From a virus: a DNA stretch of 22,711 nt. The notes below the pieces were generated by a model. It was not told the DNA's origin and did not search any database. It saw only the letters and a list, made by a program, of their open reading frames with translations. The stretch covers positions 1 through 22,711 of the IMG/VR virus record IMGVR_UViG_3300025132_000328. One strand, written 5' to 3'. Within the stretch, counting starts at the first letter, position 1, and every line of letters begins with the position of its first letter. A program made the translations under genes and the position numbers. Below are positions 14,696 through 22,711 of the stretch, in pieces.

Positions 14696-15903
14696 AACCA
14701 TTAAATAGACCGATGTTTAGAATGGGAGGACCTATTAAAGAAGGGGTCATGTCAGGTATAAAAGAACCTAGACAAGGATACAACAGAGGTAAAATTGTTT
14801 CTAAAGTATTAAATAAAATTCCTGGAGGACAAAAAATTATATCTGGAACTAAAGATATTATACCAAGAACAATAGATAGAATTAAAAATTTTTATAAGAC
14901 CCCACCTTCTACAAGTAAAGATTTAGTTATATATAATGCTGCAGACGCTGCAAAAAGAAACCCTGCTTTTTTAACTAACAGATATTTATTTGAAAAAGGT
15001 ATTAAACCTGTAGCTGGAGGTATTTTTAAAACAGGTAAAGCTGTTCTACCATACACAGGGGTTGGAACTCTTGCAGCCGGCGGTGGGTTAGGTATCTATA
15101 ACATGTTGAAAGGCGATCCAAAGGTGGACGACGATGGAGTATCTGAAATAAACAAACTTAAAGCAGCAATCGGCATGCCAGAAAATTTAACCATTCGTAA
15201 GGATATGTCAACAGCTGAAAGCATAGCTGATAAACTAAATGAAGACGCTATTAAAACTGCAGAAGATTTAAGAAAAGAAAAAATACAAAGATACAGAGAC
15301 ATTGTAGATATAAAAGGTATGAACAAAGATGCTGCATACAATTCTTTAATTGCAGCTAGTAAAGCTATTAGTGAGTCTGGTGATTTCAAAGGTGACCTTA
15401 AATCTGGTAGATTAATAAATCAAATTATACAAGGAGCTAGTAAAGCATTTGATAAACCTCAAGCAACTAAAGACGCTATCGATACTCTTATACTTAAAGG
15501 TGAAATTGACAAAGATATCGCTGCAGGAAAACCAAGCACACTTGAAGCACAAATTAATACCATATCTAAAAATTTAAAAGTAGATAAAGAGACTGCAACT
15601 AAAATGGCATTGAAACAACCAACTGATTTAAGATCACAAATAACAGAAGACGCAGCTTTAATGAAATCAATTCCAACTCATGACATTATAGCTAACGCAG
15701 CTAAAAAACAAATTCCTGGTGCTATAGTTTTATATAGTGACCTTGAAGTCAGAGAAAAATTTGGAGACAAGATAAGTGCTGAAGAAATAGTTAAAACAGA
15801 AGATGCTTTTAAAAAAGCAGCAGACCCTAGTGGGGTATACATTATTGGAAAAGAAATTGTTTCTGTAGATAAACAAGGTAGCCCAACTACAATATATCCG
15901 TAA
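14692..15903 (+). CDS. Internal virion/ejection protein candidate, 403 aa
   Basis: The opening MKPLNRPMFRMGGPIKEGVM with GIKEPRQGY just after is a strongly conserved marine-phage signature of unknown function. The segment at about 116-138 (KAVLPYTGVGTLAAGGGLGI) is a likely membrane-interacting hairpin. The rest (about 150-403) is charged and helical with repeated short units (KGEIDKDIAAGKPSTLEA, KNLKVDKETATKMALKQP), suggesting a helical bundle. It sits directly before the 1305-aa protein and probably works with it. Ejection role inferred. Confidence 0.55.
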   Translation: MKPLNRPMFRMGGPIKEGVMSGIKEPRQGYNRGKIVSKVLNKIPGGQKIISGTKDIIPRTIDRIKNFYKTPPSTSKDLVIYNAADAAKRNPAFLTNRYLFEKGIKPVAGGIFKTGKAVLPYTGVGTLAAGGGLGIYNMLKGDPKVDDDGVSEINKLKAAIGMPENLTIRKDMSTAESIADKLNEDAIKTAEDLRKEKIQRYRDIVDIKGMNKDAAYNSLIAASKAISESGDFKGDLKSGRLINQIIQGASKAFDKPQATKDAIDTLILKGEIDKDIAAGKPSTLEAQINTISKNLKVDKETATKMALKQPTDLRSQITEDAALMKSIPTHDIIANAAKKQIPGAIVLYSDLEVREKFGDKISAEEIVKTEDAFKKAADPSGVYIIGKEIVSVDKQGSPTTIYP

Positions 15904-15909
15904 TGAACC

Positions 15910-18900
15910 ATGGCAATACAAAAATCAGACTTATTCTCTACGGACGATTATCAGATCAGTAGAGGAAATAAAATTGGAACAATAGAATCTATGCTATCAG
16001 GTGTAGCATCTGGTTTAATTGCCATACCAAAAGGTTTCTTTTCTTTGGGTGCAAGTCTCATGGATCTTGGTGTTAACAGTGGTAAAGCTGCACAAGTAGA
16101 GGCGTTCTTTGATGACCTTACAGAATTTGATGAGAAAGCAGAAGCAACAGCTGCTGGTAAAATTACAGAAGCATTAGTAAACATTGGTATACCAGGTGGT
16201 ATTGCATTTAAAAGTGCAGCAGGATTATCCAAAGCTGCCATGCTCGCAGGTAAAAATAATAAGTATGTAAGAATGACAAACCCTGGTTTAATTAAAGGGG
16301 CCGACGAAGCATTAGAACTTACAGCCAAAGGTAAAGGCAGACAATTTATAGCTGGTGCAATAGGAGGTGGTGTTGCAGAAGGGGTTTTTGTTGGTGATGC
16401 AGAAAAGATAGGTACCTTTGGGGATTTAATAGGTGGACCAACAGAGATAGATAGAAGCTCAGATGACCCGGATGCAGTAAGGGAAATATTAAATAGAGTT
16501 AAATTTGGTACAGAGGGTGCATTATTTACAGGAATAATTGGTGGCACAGGCACAATTATTAAAAAAATTACAAATAGAAATCAAGCGTTGGATGTAGCTA
16601 ATTCAAAACTAGATAGATGGATTGATACAGTAGCATCTAAATTTAGAGCTCGTAGTGGTAAAACTAAAGAATTTTTTGATATAGAACGAGGGACAATTGG
16701 TGCACAAGCAGCTGATGCCAATGCTGCAAGAAATCTATCGATAGATTTAGATAGAGATATAGACAAAATGTTTCCTTTTTTTAGAAGGATTGGAAATGCA
16801 CAAACTGAAAAACAACGATCAAAATTTTTAGGTGATGTAAATGATGCATTATTATCAGGAGAAGCAAAACTTGGTGACGACGGTATTGCAACTTTTGGGG
16901 AAATAGATGCGGCTGCAAAACAAAAAGTAATTGACGGCATAAGAAAATTTGCACCTAACGCAGATGTAGCAAAAGAATTAGAAGTATCTATCCTGGGTGG
17001 TTTATCTACTATGAGAAGTAAATGGGCTGACCTATTTTCTAAACTAGGTGGTTCATTAGATGCAACAGATATTCAAGCGTTTAAAAAATTATTTGGCGGA
17101 AAGTTTAAAAACTATCTTGGTTCTACCTACGACATATTTCAAGACAAAAGTATATTACCTTTTTTTAGATACAAACCTGCAGCACAAGCAATAAACAATG
17201 CTAAAGAATTATTTAAAAGAAGTGCAAAAGAAGCTGGTAAAGATATTACAGATTTAGAAGCAGAACAAATTGTAAATAATGTTCTTAAGACTTCTGGTCT
17301 ACCTAAAGGTTTAAGAATGGATAAACCTTCTGATGCACTATTTAATATACCCGACTTTTTTGTAAATAAAACATCGTTAGATGATGCGGTTAAAAGAAGT
17401 GGAGTGGCTAGAATATCTATTAAAGATGTAGAATTAGCAGATGACAGAAAAGTATTTGATGAATTGTTTGGTAAACAAAAAAATCCTATGCAAACTATGA
17501 TAGGCGGCATGGCTAAACTTTCTTTAATTACAAGACGTAATTTATTTTATGATGATCTTATAAAAAAGAATGATGAAGTTACAGAAGCTTTTAGAAATGC
17601 AACAGATAAAAGAGCAGTGGCTCAACCTATGTTTGCTAGATCAGAAGCAGAAGCTAGAGCTTTCTTTGGTGACGATTTTGTTAGAGTAGAAGTTATAGAT
17701 CCTGCACAAACGTTAAACGTAAACATTGCATCAGGTGCAAGTAATCCATTTGGTGATATTGCAAAACCATTTTTTGCAAGACCTGGTGTTGCAGAGGCAT
17801 TAAAAAATACATCTCTAAATACACAAAGCTCTGGTATACTTGGAAGATTGTACGAAAGTTTAGTGTTATACCCTAAAGCTACGTCACAAATTGCTAAAAC
17901 AATTTTATCACCAGTTACACACTTACGTAACTTTGTTAGTGCTGGAGCTTTTGCTGCAGCAAACGGTATCATACCGGCGGCAGATGTTAGTGCAATCAAA
18001 CAAGCATACCAAGCTTTACAAACACCTCTTAAAGGCACACGACAACAAAACGATTTATATGAAGAGTTATTACAATTAGGTGTTGTAAATTCTAACGTAA
18101 GACTTGGTGATCTATCTAGACTATTAAAAGATGTAAACTTTGGTGAGACCATGACATCTGATAAGGGGATGAGAATGTTATTAAAACCGTTATCAAAATT
18201 AAAATCTGTATCACAAGACCTGTACACAGCTGAAGATGACTTCTGGAAAATATATTCATGGGCCGTAGAAAAAAATAGAATAGAAAAATCTTTTGAAAAG
18301 ATTGGTGTAACAAGAGGACAGTTTTTTAAACGTAATGGTATTGATGTAAGACTTGATGAAAATTTTTTAAAACAAGAAGCTGCCGATATAGTAAAAAATA
18401 ATATACCCAACTATGATTATGTATCTGACTTTGTAAAAGGTTTAAGAAAACTACCTGTTGGTAACTTCGTATCGTTTCCAGCAGAGATAGCTAGAACAGG
18501 TACAAATATTGTTAGACGTGCACTCAGAGAAATAAACGAAGAAATTACTTTGCCTAATGGACAAACTTTTAAACCCTTTCAAAGCACTGGTTACACTAGA
18601 TTATTTGGTTTTACTACCACAGTTGCAGCTATACCAGTGGCTACAACAGCAGCATTTCAAGCCTTATACGACGTCACAGACGAGGAAAGAGAGGCCATTC
18701 GTAGGTTTGTAGCCGGCTGGTCCAAAAACTCTACGATACTGCCTATAAAACAAGATGATGGTAGTTTTAAATATGTAGATTTTAGTCATGCTAATGCATA
18801 CGATACATTAATTAGACCTTTACAAACTGTAGTTAACTCTGTTCAAGACGGTAGAACAGATCAAGACGGTATTATGGATGATTTTCTTAAAGGAGTGTTT

Positions 18901-19827
18901 GAAGCAACAAAAGAATTTGGTCAACCATTTATATCTGAATCTATTTGGACTGAGGCTGCATTAGATATTATAGCTAGAGGCGGTAGAACAAGAGAAGGTT
19001 TTCAAATATACAGTGATCAAGATACTGATGGAGATAAAGCTATGAAAATATTTGAACACTTAGTTAAAGCACAAATGCCTTTTTCAGTGGATCAATTAAA
19101 AAGATTAGACAGATCCATTGAAGGTGTAAATGTAATTACTAAAGGTAAGTTTGATGAGTATGGTCAGGACTATGAGTTCGGTGATGAGTTTGCTGGTCTG
19201 TTTGGTTTCAGAGCTGTCAACGTTAATCCTGAAAGAGCCATGAATTTTAAAGTTGCAAATTTTCAAAGAGGTGTAAGGGATTCAAGAAGTTTGTTTACTA
19301 GAACTGCATTAAAAGGTGGACCAATAGAACCAGTAGAAATTGTAGACGCATATATAAATGCTAATCGTGCAATGTTTGATGTTAAAAAAGAATTAAAAGG
19401 TGACATGGATGCTGCAAGATTATTAAATATATCTGATGAAGGTTTTGCTAGAGCACTAGACAGAGTTTCAAACATAGAACAAAGTGCAATCGACAATAAT
19501 ATTTTTAGACCATACGTTTTATCTTTAGAGGTACAGCAAGCAATGGCAGAGAATGCTGCTAGAATTGGAATACCAAATCCTTATGATATTGCAGCAGGAG
19601 CCATAGCAGATTTACAAGGACAATTTTCTGAACTTATTTTAACATTGCCAGAGTTTCCTGTTTTTGAAAATCCGTTACGACCTATCATGCAGGACACGCC
19701 ATTGGGACCAACAACACTTAACTTACCTACAATTAATACAGATGTTATAGGTAATCAGGTGCAAGGATCTAATTTTAACAACTTGACAACAGAACAAAAA
19801 TTATCAATACTATTTCCAAATGACTAA
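15910..19827 (+). CDS. Very large internal virion (DNA ejection) protein candidate, 1305 aa
   Basis: The longest gene in the window. The first ~220 residues contain four Gly/Ala-rich hydrophobic stretches (about 28-55, 86-113, 145-163, 199-218), like membrane-inserting segments. A long soluble helical region follows. Near residue 665 is LSPVTHLRNFVSAGAFAAAN and near 900 TTTVAAIPVATTAAFQALY followed by DVTDEEREAIRRFVAGW, two more conserved and partly hydrophobic stretches. Size, position before the lysis genes and hydrophobic segments are like the large internal proteins that podoviruses inject to form a channel (T7 gp16-like in role). I see no lytic transglycosylase active-site motif. Function inferred. 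Confidence 0.6.
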   Translation: MAIQKSDLFSTDDYQISRGNKIGTIESMLSGVASGLIAIPKGFFSLGASLMDLGVNSGKAAQVEAFFDDLTEFDEKAEATAAGKITEALVNIGIPGGIAFKSAAGLSKAAMLAGKNNKYVRMTNPGLIKGADEALELTAKGKGRQFIAGAIGGGVAEGVFVGDAEKIGTFGDLIGGPTEIDRSSDDPDAVREILNRVKFGTEGALFTGIIGGTGTIIKKITNRNQALDVANSKLDRWIDTVASKFRARSGKTKEFFDIERGTIGAQAADANAARNLSIDLDRDIDKMFPFFRRIGNAQTEKQRSKFLGDVNDALLSGEAKLGDDGIATFGEIDAAAKQKVIDGIRKFAPNADVAKELEVSILGGLSTMRSKWADLFSKLGGSLDATDIQAFKKLFGGKFKNYLGSTYDIFQDKSILPFFRYKPAAQAINNAKELFKRSAKEAGKDITDLEAEQIVNNVLKTSGLPKGLRMDKPSDALFNIPDFFVNKTSLDDAVKRSGVARISIKDVELADDRKVFDELFGKQKNPMQTMIGGMAKLSLITRRNLFYDDLIKKNDEVTEAFRNATDKRAVAQPMFARSEAEARAFFGDDFVRVEVIDPAQTLNVNIASGASNPFGDIAKPFFARPGVAEALKNTSLNTQSSGILGRLYESLVLYPKATSQIAKTILSPVTHLRNFVSAGAFAAANGIIPAADVSAIKQAYQALQTPLKGTRQQNDLYEELLQLGVVNSNVRLGDLSRLLKDVNFGETMTSDKGMRMLLKPLSKLKSVSQDLYTAEDDFWKIYSWAVEKNRIEKSFEKIGVTRGQFFKRNGIDVRLDENFLKQEAADIVKNNIPNYDYVSDFVKGLRKLPVGNFVSFPAEIARTGTNIVRRALREINEEITLPNGQTFKPFQSTGYTRLFGFTTTVAAIPVATTAAFQALYDVTDEEREAIRRFVAGWSKNSTILPIKQDDGSFKYVDFSHANAYDTLIRPLQTVVNSVQDGRTDQDGIMDDFLKGVFEATKEFGQPFISESIWTEAALDIIARGGRTREGFQIYSDQDTDGDKAMKIFEHLVKAQMPFSVDQLKRLDRSIEGVNVITKGKFDEYGQDYEFGDEFAGLFGFRAVNVNPERAMNFKVANFQRGVRDSRSLFTRTALKGGPIEPVEIVDAYINANRAMFDVKKELKGDMDAARLLNISDEGFARALDRVSNIEQSAIDNNIFRPYVLSLEVQQAMAENAARIGIPNPYDIAAGAIADLQGQFSELILTLPEFPVFENPLRPIMQDTPLGPTTLNLPTINTDVIGNQVQGSNFNNLTTEQKLSILFPND

Positions 19828-20008
19828 AAACGCATTACAAAAAATAGAAGACCATGAAAAGCTTTGCAGAATCATGCAAAAGCAAACGCATGATAAAATA
19901 CATAAACTGGAGCACCAAATAAACCGGGTGGAAAGTATTTTACTAGTATCTACCGGTGCTTTAATTACAGGCATGGCCTATGTTATATTTACTTTAGTAT
20001 TACAATAA
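19820..20008 (+). CDS. Small coiled-coil membrane protein, holin-like (XhlA-type), 62 aa
   Basis: Overlaps the end of the giant gene by 8 nt. Residues about 6-38 form a charged coiled coil (LQKIEDHEKLCRIMQKQTHD, then KIHKLEHQINRVES), and residues about 41-61 are one hydrophobic span (ILLVSTGALITGMAYVIF). This single-TM, cytoplasmic-coiled-coil layout is that of XhlA-type holin-associated proteins. The endolysin candidate starts on the last base of its stop. Holin function is inferred from layout and position. Confidence 0.65.
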   Translation: MTKNALQKIEDHEKLCRIMQKQTHDKIHKLEHQINRVESILLVSTGALITGMAYVIFTLVLQ

Positions 20009-20484
20009 TGAATCTTTCACGTAACTTCACCCTCTCAGAGCTTATTAAAAGCGACACTGCAATACGTAAGGGCATTAATAATAATCCTAACGCAGAACAG
20101 ATAGAAAAATTAAAATCATTGTGTGAAAATATTTTACAGCCAGTACGAGATCATTTTGGCAGAGTCAAGGTGACTAGCGGATTCCGTAGCGTAGAATTAT
20201 GCACTGCTATTGGCAGCTCCGTAAATTCGCAACATGCAAAAGCAGAGGCGGCGGACTTCGAAGTAATAGGCACGGACAACGCTGAACTTTTTGATTGGAT
20301 AAAAGCAAACCTTACGCCAGATCAGCTCATTCTCGAGTTCTATACTCCGGGTGAACCTAATAGCGGATGGATACATTGCTCGTGGATACCAGACCAACCA
20401 AGAGCATCATTCTTACATGCTTATAAATCAGAAGGTAAAACTAAATACAAACCTGTATTAGGAAGAGCAACGGATCTAGTTTAG
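20008..20484 (+). CDS. M15-family peptidase, probable endolysin, 158 aa
   Basis: A zinc D-Ala-D-Ala-type peptidase of the small phage M15 class (Peptidase_M15_3-like). N-terminal LSRNFTLSELIKSDTA is the usual short binding segment. The catalytic core shows VTSGFRS (55-61), SQHAKAEAADFEV with zinc ligands H76 and D83, and GWIHCSW with H123. The length is normal and no signal peptide is visible, so a holin would be needed for export, matching the gene just upstream. It would cut the peptide stems of peptidoglycan at lysis. Its stop overlaps the stop of the opposing helicase gene. Confidence 0.85.
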   Translation: MNLSRNFTLSELIKSDTAIRKGINNNPNAEQIEKLKSLCENILQPVRDHFGRVKVTSGFRSVELCTAIGSSVNSQHAKAEAADFEVIGTDNAELFDWIKANLTPDQLILEFYTPGEPNSGWIHCSWIPDQPRASFLHAYKSEGKTKYKPVLGRATDLV

Positions 20485-20496
20485 ATCCACTCTTTT
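20472..20496 (+). terminator. Hairpin over two convergent stop codons, probable terminator
   Basis: GGATCTA (20472-20478), loop GTT, TAGATCC (20482-20488) form a perfect 7-bp stem. On the rightward strand it is followed by ACTCTTTT, a modest U-run. An outer AAGAG (20463-20467) can pair with CTCTT (20490-20494). The stem contains the peptidase stop TAG (20482-20484) and the helicase stop (20481-20483, other strand). Leftward, the sequence after the stem is less U-rich, so it should work best for the rightward late transcript. Confidence 0.6.
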
Positions 20497-21914
20497 AATT
20501 CTTCCCCCATAATCTGTGTGGCTATATTAACTTTCTTACGTAAAGCTTTTACTATTCTAGTATCAACAGTATTTTCACAAATAATATCGATGTATGTCAT
20601 AGGTTTTTCTTGTCCTATACGATCTATTCTAGCTTCCGACTGTTGTCTTTTTTCTAAATCATAGCCATTAGAATAATAAATCATTGTTGATGCAGCTGTC
20701 AGCGTAATACCATAACCACCTGTTTGAGTCGTGCCGATAAAGAAACGAACACCAGACTCTGGGTCTTGGAATTTTTGTATGTTGTCTTGTCTATCTTCTT
20801 GTGGCGTCAGACCATAGTAATCTACAAAACTATTTTCGCCATATTTTTTAACTATCTCCTGGATTATCCTATGTACGTCTCTCTGGAAGTGGGCCCATAT
20901 AACAACCTTACCTTCTACTTCATCTAAGACATCCATCAATTCAGTAAGTCTGTTGGTAGGAATTTCTACTAAAGTACCATCGTCAGCGGTAAAATTACCA
21001 CAAGTTATTTGTTGTAATCTCATCAACTGAGTCAGAACCGTAGCTGTGGTCATGAGCTTACCATTAAAACTAGTTGCAGCAAGTCTACTCATTTCTTTGT
21101 ATGCCTTCAATTGATCTGGTGTAAGTGTGACTGTTCTCTTCATAAAAGTTTTTCTAGGTAAATCTAAACACTCATCTTTTAAGACTCTGTAAGAAAAAGG
21201 TTTTAGTTTTTCTGACAGCTCTTCTAAATTTCTGTAGCCAGTAACTATCTGTACAGACCTGCCACTAAAGTTTGCAGTCTTCATGACTGCATATCTAGTT
21301 CTAAAAGAATAATAAGAGTCATGGCCCAACAGACCGGGGCTCAGGAATTCACATTGTTTGTATAAGTCTAGAGGTGATTTAGTTACAGGAGAACCTGTAA
21401 GTATTCTATTATATTTGGTAGCTAAACCTAGTTTGCAAATATTTTTTGTACGCTTTGCATCTGGATTTTTTATTGTAGTAGACTCATCAATAGCCATCAT
21501 GGCTCTGTGAGAAAATAAAAATTTAGTTGCAAAGTCTACGCCTTTTTGAGTCGACAATGCTTCAACATTCATAACAAGTATGTGTAGATCTTCACCTGTC
21601 TCAAACAAACTATCTAGTGCAGTAGTTTGTTTTTTTGTAATTAACGGTTGCCACAATACAGTTTTATGTTCTATGTGGTCTACTAAGTGTGTGGGAATTT
21701 CTCCTTCGTACCAATTTTTTACAACACCTTTGGGCGCCACAATTAGGACACCATTTATTTTACCATTGTCATACAGCATAGATATGTTGTCTATCAACAC
21801 TTTTGATTTACCAGTACCCATCTCCATAAAGTATGCAAAATATGGTTTATCCCACGACATTTCTAAAGCTTTAAGCTGATGCGCATATGGCTTTGTCTTA
21901 AATTTATAATTCAT
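20481..21914 (-). CDS. SNF2-type DEAD-like helicase/ATPase, 477 aa
   Basis: Superfamily 2 motifs in order (from the start chosen here): Walker A MEMGTGKSK (30-38), motif Ia LIVAPKGVVKNW (57-68), motif II DEST (143-146), motif III ILTGSPVT (171-178), motif V TGGYGITLTAAS (398-409), and motif VI QSEARIDRIGQ (425-435). The last is the SNF2 signature QxxxRxxRxGQ. Only the minimal ATPase core is present. Such proteins occur in many marine phages and probably translocate on DNA during replication or recombination. I chose ATG at 21914: it follows a purine-rich AGAAGA and lies about 20 nt downstream of a leftward promoter. An in-frame ATG at 21953 would lie upstream of that promoter's -10 box. It is the only leftward gene here. 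Confidence 0.85.
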   Translation of the reverse strand: MNYKFKTKPYAHQLKALEMSWDKPYFAYFMEMGTGKSKVLIDNISMLYDNGKINGVLIVAPKGVVKNWYEGEIPTHLVDHIEHKTVLWQPLITKKQTTALDSLFETGEDLHILVMNVEALSTQKGVDFATKFLFSHRAMMAIDESTTIKNPDAKRTKNICKLGLATKYNRILTGSPVTKSPLDLYKQCEFLSPGLLGHDSYYSFRTRYAVMKTANFSGRSVQIVTGYRNLEELSEKLKPFSYRVLKDECLDLPRKTFMKRTVTLTPDQLKAYKEMSRLAATSFNGKLMTTATVLTQLMRLQQITCGNFTADDGTLVEIPTNRLTELMDVLDEVEGKVVIWAHFQRDVHRIIQEIVKKYGENSFVDYYGLTPQEDRQDNIQKFQDPESGVRFFIGTTQTGGYGITLTAASTMIYYSNGYDLEKRQQSEARIDRIGQEKPMTYIDIICENTVDTRIVKALRKKVNIATQIMGEELKEWI

Positions 21915-21933
21915 AATTTTTCTTCTTTCTGTA

Positions 21934-21961
21934 TTGACATCTATATAGAACATCCTATATT
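21934..21961 (+). promoter_or_regulatory. Rightward sigma70-like promoter
   Basis: TTGACA at 21934-21939 and TATATT at 21956-21961 with a 16-bp spacer. The start site would be near 21968, feeding the small gene ending at 22332 and the gene after it. Its -35 box lies opposite the leftward start site, so the two promoters should compete for RNA polymerase. Confidence 0.65.
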
Positions 21962-21970
21962 GTTTGTCAA
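21942..21970 (-). promoter_or_regulatory. Leftward sigma70-like promoter for the helicase gene
   Basis: On the minus strand, TTGACA (21970-21965) and TATATA (21947-21942) are separated by exactly 17 bp, a full consensus -35 with a good -10. Transcription would start near 21935, giving a short leader before ATG at 21914. It overlaps the rightward promoter almost completely. Confidence 0.65.
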
Positions 21971-21996
21971 TGTTAGAAAGAAAGAAAAAAGTTTAC

Positions 21997-22332
21997 GTGA
22001 TACAAGAACTACCTGGGACAAGAGCAGGCTCACCAAAAATAAATATTATGAGTGCAAAAGAATATGGTGACTTAGAATTTTTGTTACCAGAATTTTCACA
22101 AATAATATTTTCTCCTGGACCATTAGTTTTTAAGTTAAGAAAACTTTTAAAAGACTACACACCAGAAGATCATTTATTATTAACAGGTGATCCAGCGATA
22201 ATTGGTATTGCGTGTTCTATTGTTTCTGATATTACAAATGGTAAATTCAATCTATTGAAATGGGATAGACAAGAACGAGTATACTATCCTATTAAAATAA
22301 ATTTATACGAGAAAGGAGAAATTAATGATTGA
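21997..22332 (+). CDS. Conserved small phage protein of unknown function, 111 aa
   Basis: First rightward gene after the divergent promoters. I prefer GTG at 21997, giving a start near VIQELPGTRAGSPKINI, because ATG at 21970 or TTG at 21964 would fall at or before the predicted transcript start and lack a ribosome binding site. The Shine-Dalgarno for GTG is also weak (AGAAAGAAAG), so the start is uncertain. The protein contains PGPLVFKLRKLLKDYTPEDH and LLLTGDPAIIGIACSIVSD, which I recognise from early-region proteins of marine podoviruses without known function. The alternation of strands and helices suggests a compact alpha/beta fold. Its end overlaps the next gene by 8 nt. Confidence 0.65.
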   Translation: MIQELPGTRAGSPKINIMSAKEYGDLEFLLPEFSQIIFSPGPLVFKLRKLLKDYTPEDHLLLTGDPAIIGIACSIVSDITNGKFNLLKWDRQERVYYPIKINLYEKGEIND

Positions 22333-22711
22333 TTTTGAAAAAGACCAACGAGAAGAATTAGATGGTGCAAACGATGCAAATAAACTATCTGATCAAGTTG
22401 TAAAACTACAGCAACTAGAAAACGAGTTGCTAGCAAAAGAAGAAGAGTTAAAAGAATTGAAAAGAAAAGTAGACTTAGTATCTGGTGAGGTAATACCGAC
22501 CATGATGCAAGAGATGAATATTTCTACATTGAAGTTAGCAGACGGAACTTCAGTAGAAGTAAAACCGGTTTACGGTGCTTCTATTCCTAAAGCAAAACAG
22601 GAAGAAGCATACACATGGCTTCGAGAAAACGGCCTAGGTGATTTGATTAAAAATGAAATCACTGTTGCCTTTGGTCGTGACGAAGATAACAAGGCACAGC
22701 AATATGCTGTC
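22325..22711 (+). CDS. Coiled-coil phage protein, early region (partial, 129 aa visible)
   Basis: The ATG at 22325 follows AAGGAG (22312-22317) and overlaps the previous stop by 8 nt. The frame is open to the window end. Residues about 20-50 are a heptad-like coiled coil (QVVKLQQLENELLAKEEELK). The following domain includes LKLADGTSVEVKPVYGASIP and TWLRENGLGDLIKNEITVAF, a pattern I know from conserved early-region marine-phage proteins without assigned function. Probably oligomeric through the coiled coil; a DNA replication or recombination accessory role would fit the neighbouring helicase but is not shown. Confidence 0.65.
   Translation, partial: MIDFEKDQREELDGANDANKLSDQVVKLQQLENELLAKEEELKELKRKVDLVSGEVIPTMMQEMNISTLKLADGTSVEVKPVYGASIPKAKQEEAYTWLRENGLGDLIKNEITVAFGRDEDNKAQQYAV

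Noticed and set aside
17622-18410. Leftward 262-aa frame opposite the 1305-aa gene, the longest antisense frame
   Set aside because: No recognisable domain, no promoter or ribosome binding site, and full overlap with a well-supported gene. The other antisense frames at 15951-16553, 16581-16940 and 17139-17510 fail for the same reasons.
21580-21879. Rightward 99-aa frame opposite the helicase
   Set aside because: It lies entirely over the conserved N-terminal half of the helicase core (motifs Ia and II) and shows no domain of its own.
21915-21953. Longer helicase start at ATG 21953
   Set aside because: It would lie upstream of the predicted leftward transcript start and has only AGG directly touching the ATG. 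The start at 21914 has better spacing.
1-22711. tRNA genes, CRISPR arrays, integrase, transposase or attachment sites
   Set aside because: None seen on reading through the window. There is no regularly spaced repeat array, no recombinase-like protein and no tRNA-like stretch in the few short gaps.

Overview
The window is a 22.7 kb piece of a tailed-phage genome. It most resembles the short-tailed (podovirus-type) phages of marine SAR11/Pelagibacter-like bacteria and their uncultured relatives. That reading rests on the low GC content, the tightly packed one-strand gene layout, and several protein signatures I recognise from that group: the Gly-Lys-Ile-Gly-Gly-Trp start of the 725-aa tail protein, the Arg-Pro-Met-Phe-Arg-Met-Gly-Gly start of the 403-aa protein, and the short basic 63-aa protein. 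No database search was possible, so host and family are inference. I saw no integrase, attachment site, tRNA, CRISPR array or insertion sequence.

Layout. Bases 1-2738 hold tail-fibre and adhesin genes: the end of a repetitive fibre protein, a 434-aa fibre-like protein, a glycine-rich adhesin-like protein and a Trp-rich 139-aa protein. Bases 2781-8660 hold nine contiguous small-molecule or protein modification genes: seven Fe(II)/2-oxoglutarate (2OG) oxygenase-like proteins, one cupin-like protein, and one flavin-dependent tryptophan-halogenase-like enzyme. Bases 8713-19827 return to virion genes: a tail hub or nozzle-like protein, small structural proteins, and a set of proteins likely to be internal virion or ejection proteins, ending in a 1305-aa giant. 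Bases 19820-20484 are a lysis pair, a small coiled-coil/membrane protein (holin-like) and an M15 peptidase (endolysin). A hairpin over two overlapping stop codons at about 20472-20488 separates this from a leftward SNF2-type helicase (20481-21914). A pair of overlapping divergent sigma70-like promoters (21934-21970) then drives the helicase leftward and a small conserved gene plus a coiled-coil protein rightward to the window end.

The standout is the nine-gene oxygenase/halogenase cassette. It is flanked by the two longest intergenic gaps on the rightward strand, lies directly behind the adhesin genes, has most junctions overlapping by 1-17 nt, and looks more AT-rich than most of its surroundings. 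Marine phages often carry one or a few 2OG oxygenases near their tail fibres, and a viral halogenase is known from a cyanophage. A run of eight cupin-fold enzymes around a halogenase looks like a dedicated modification system. Its substrate (tail adhesin, host surface, nucleic acid or metabolite) is not visible from the sequence.
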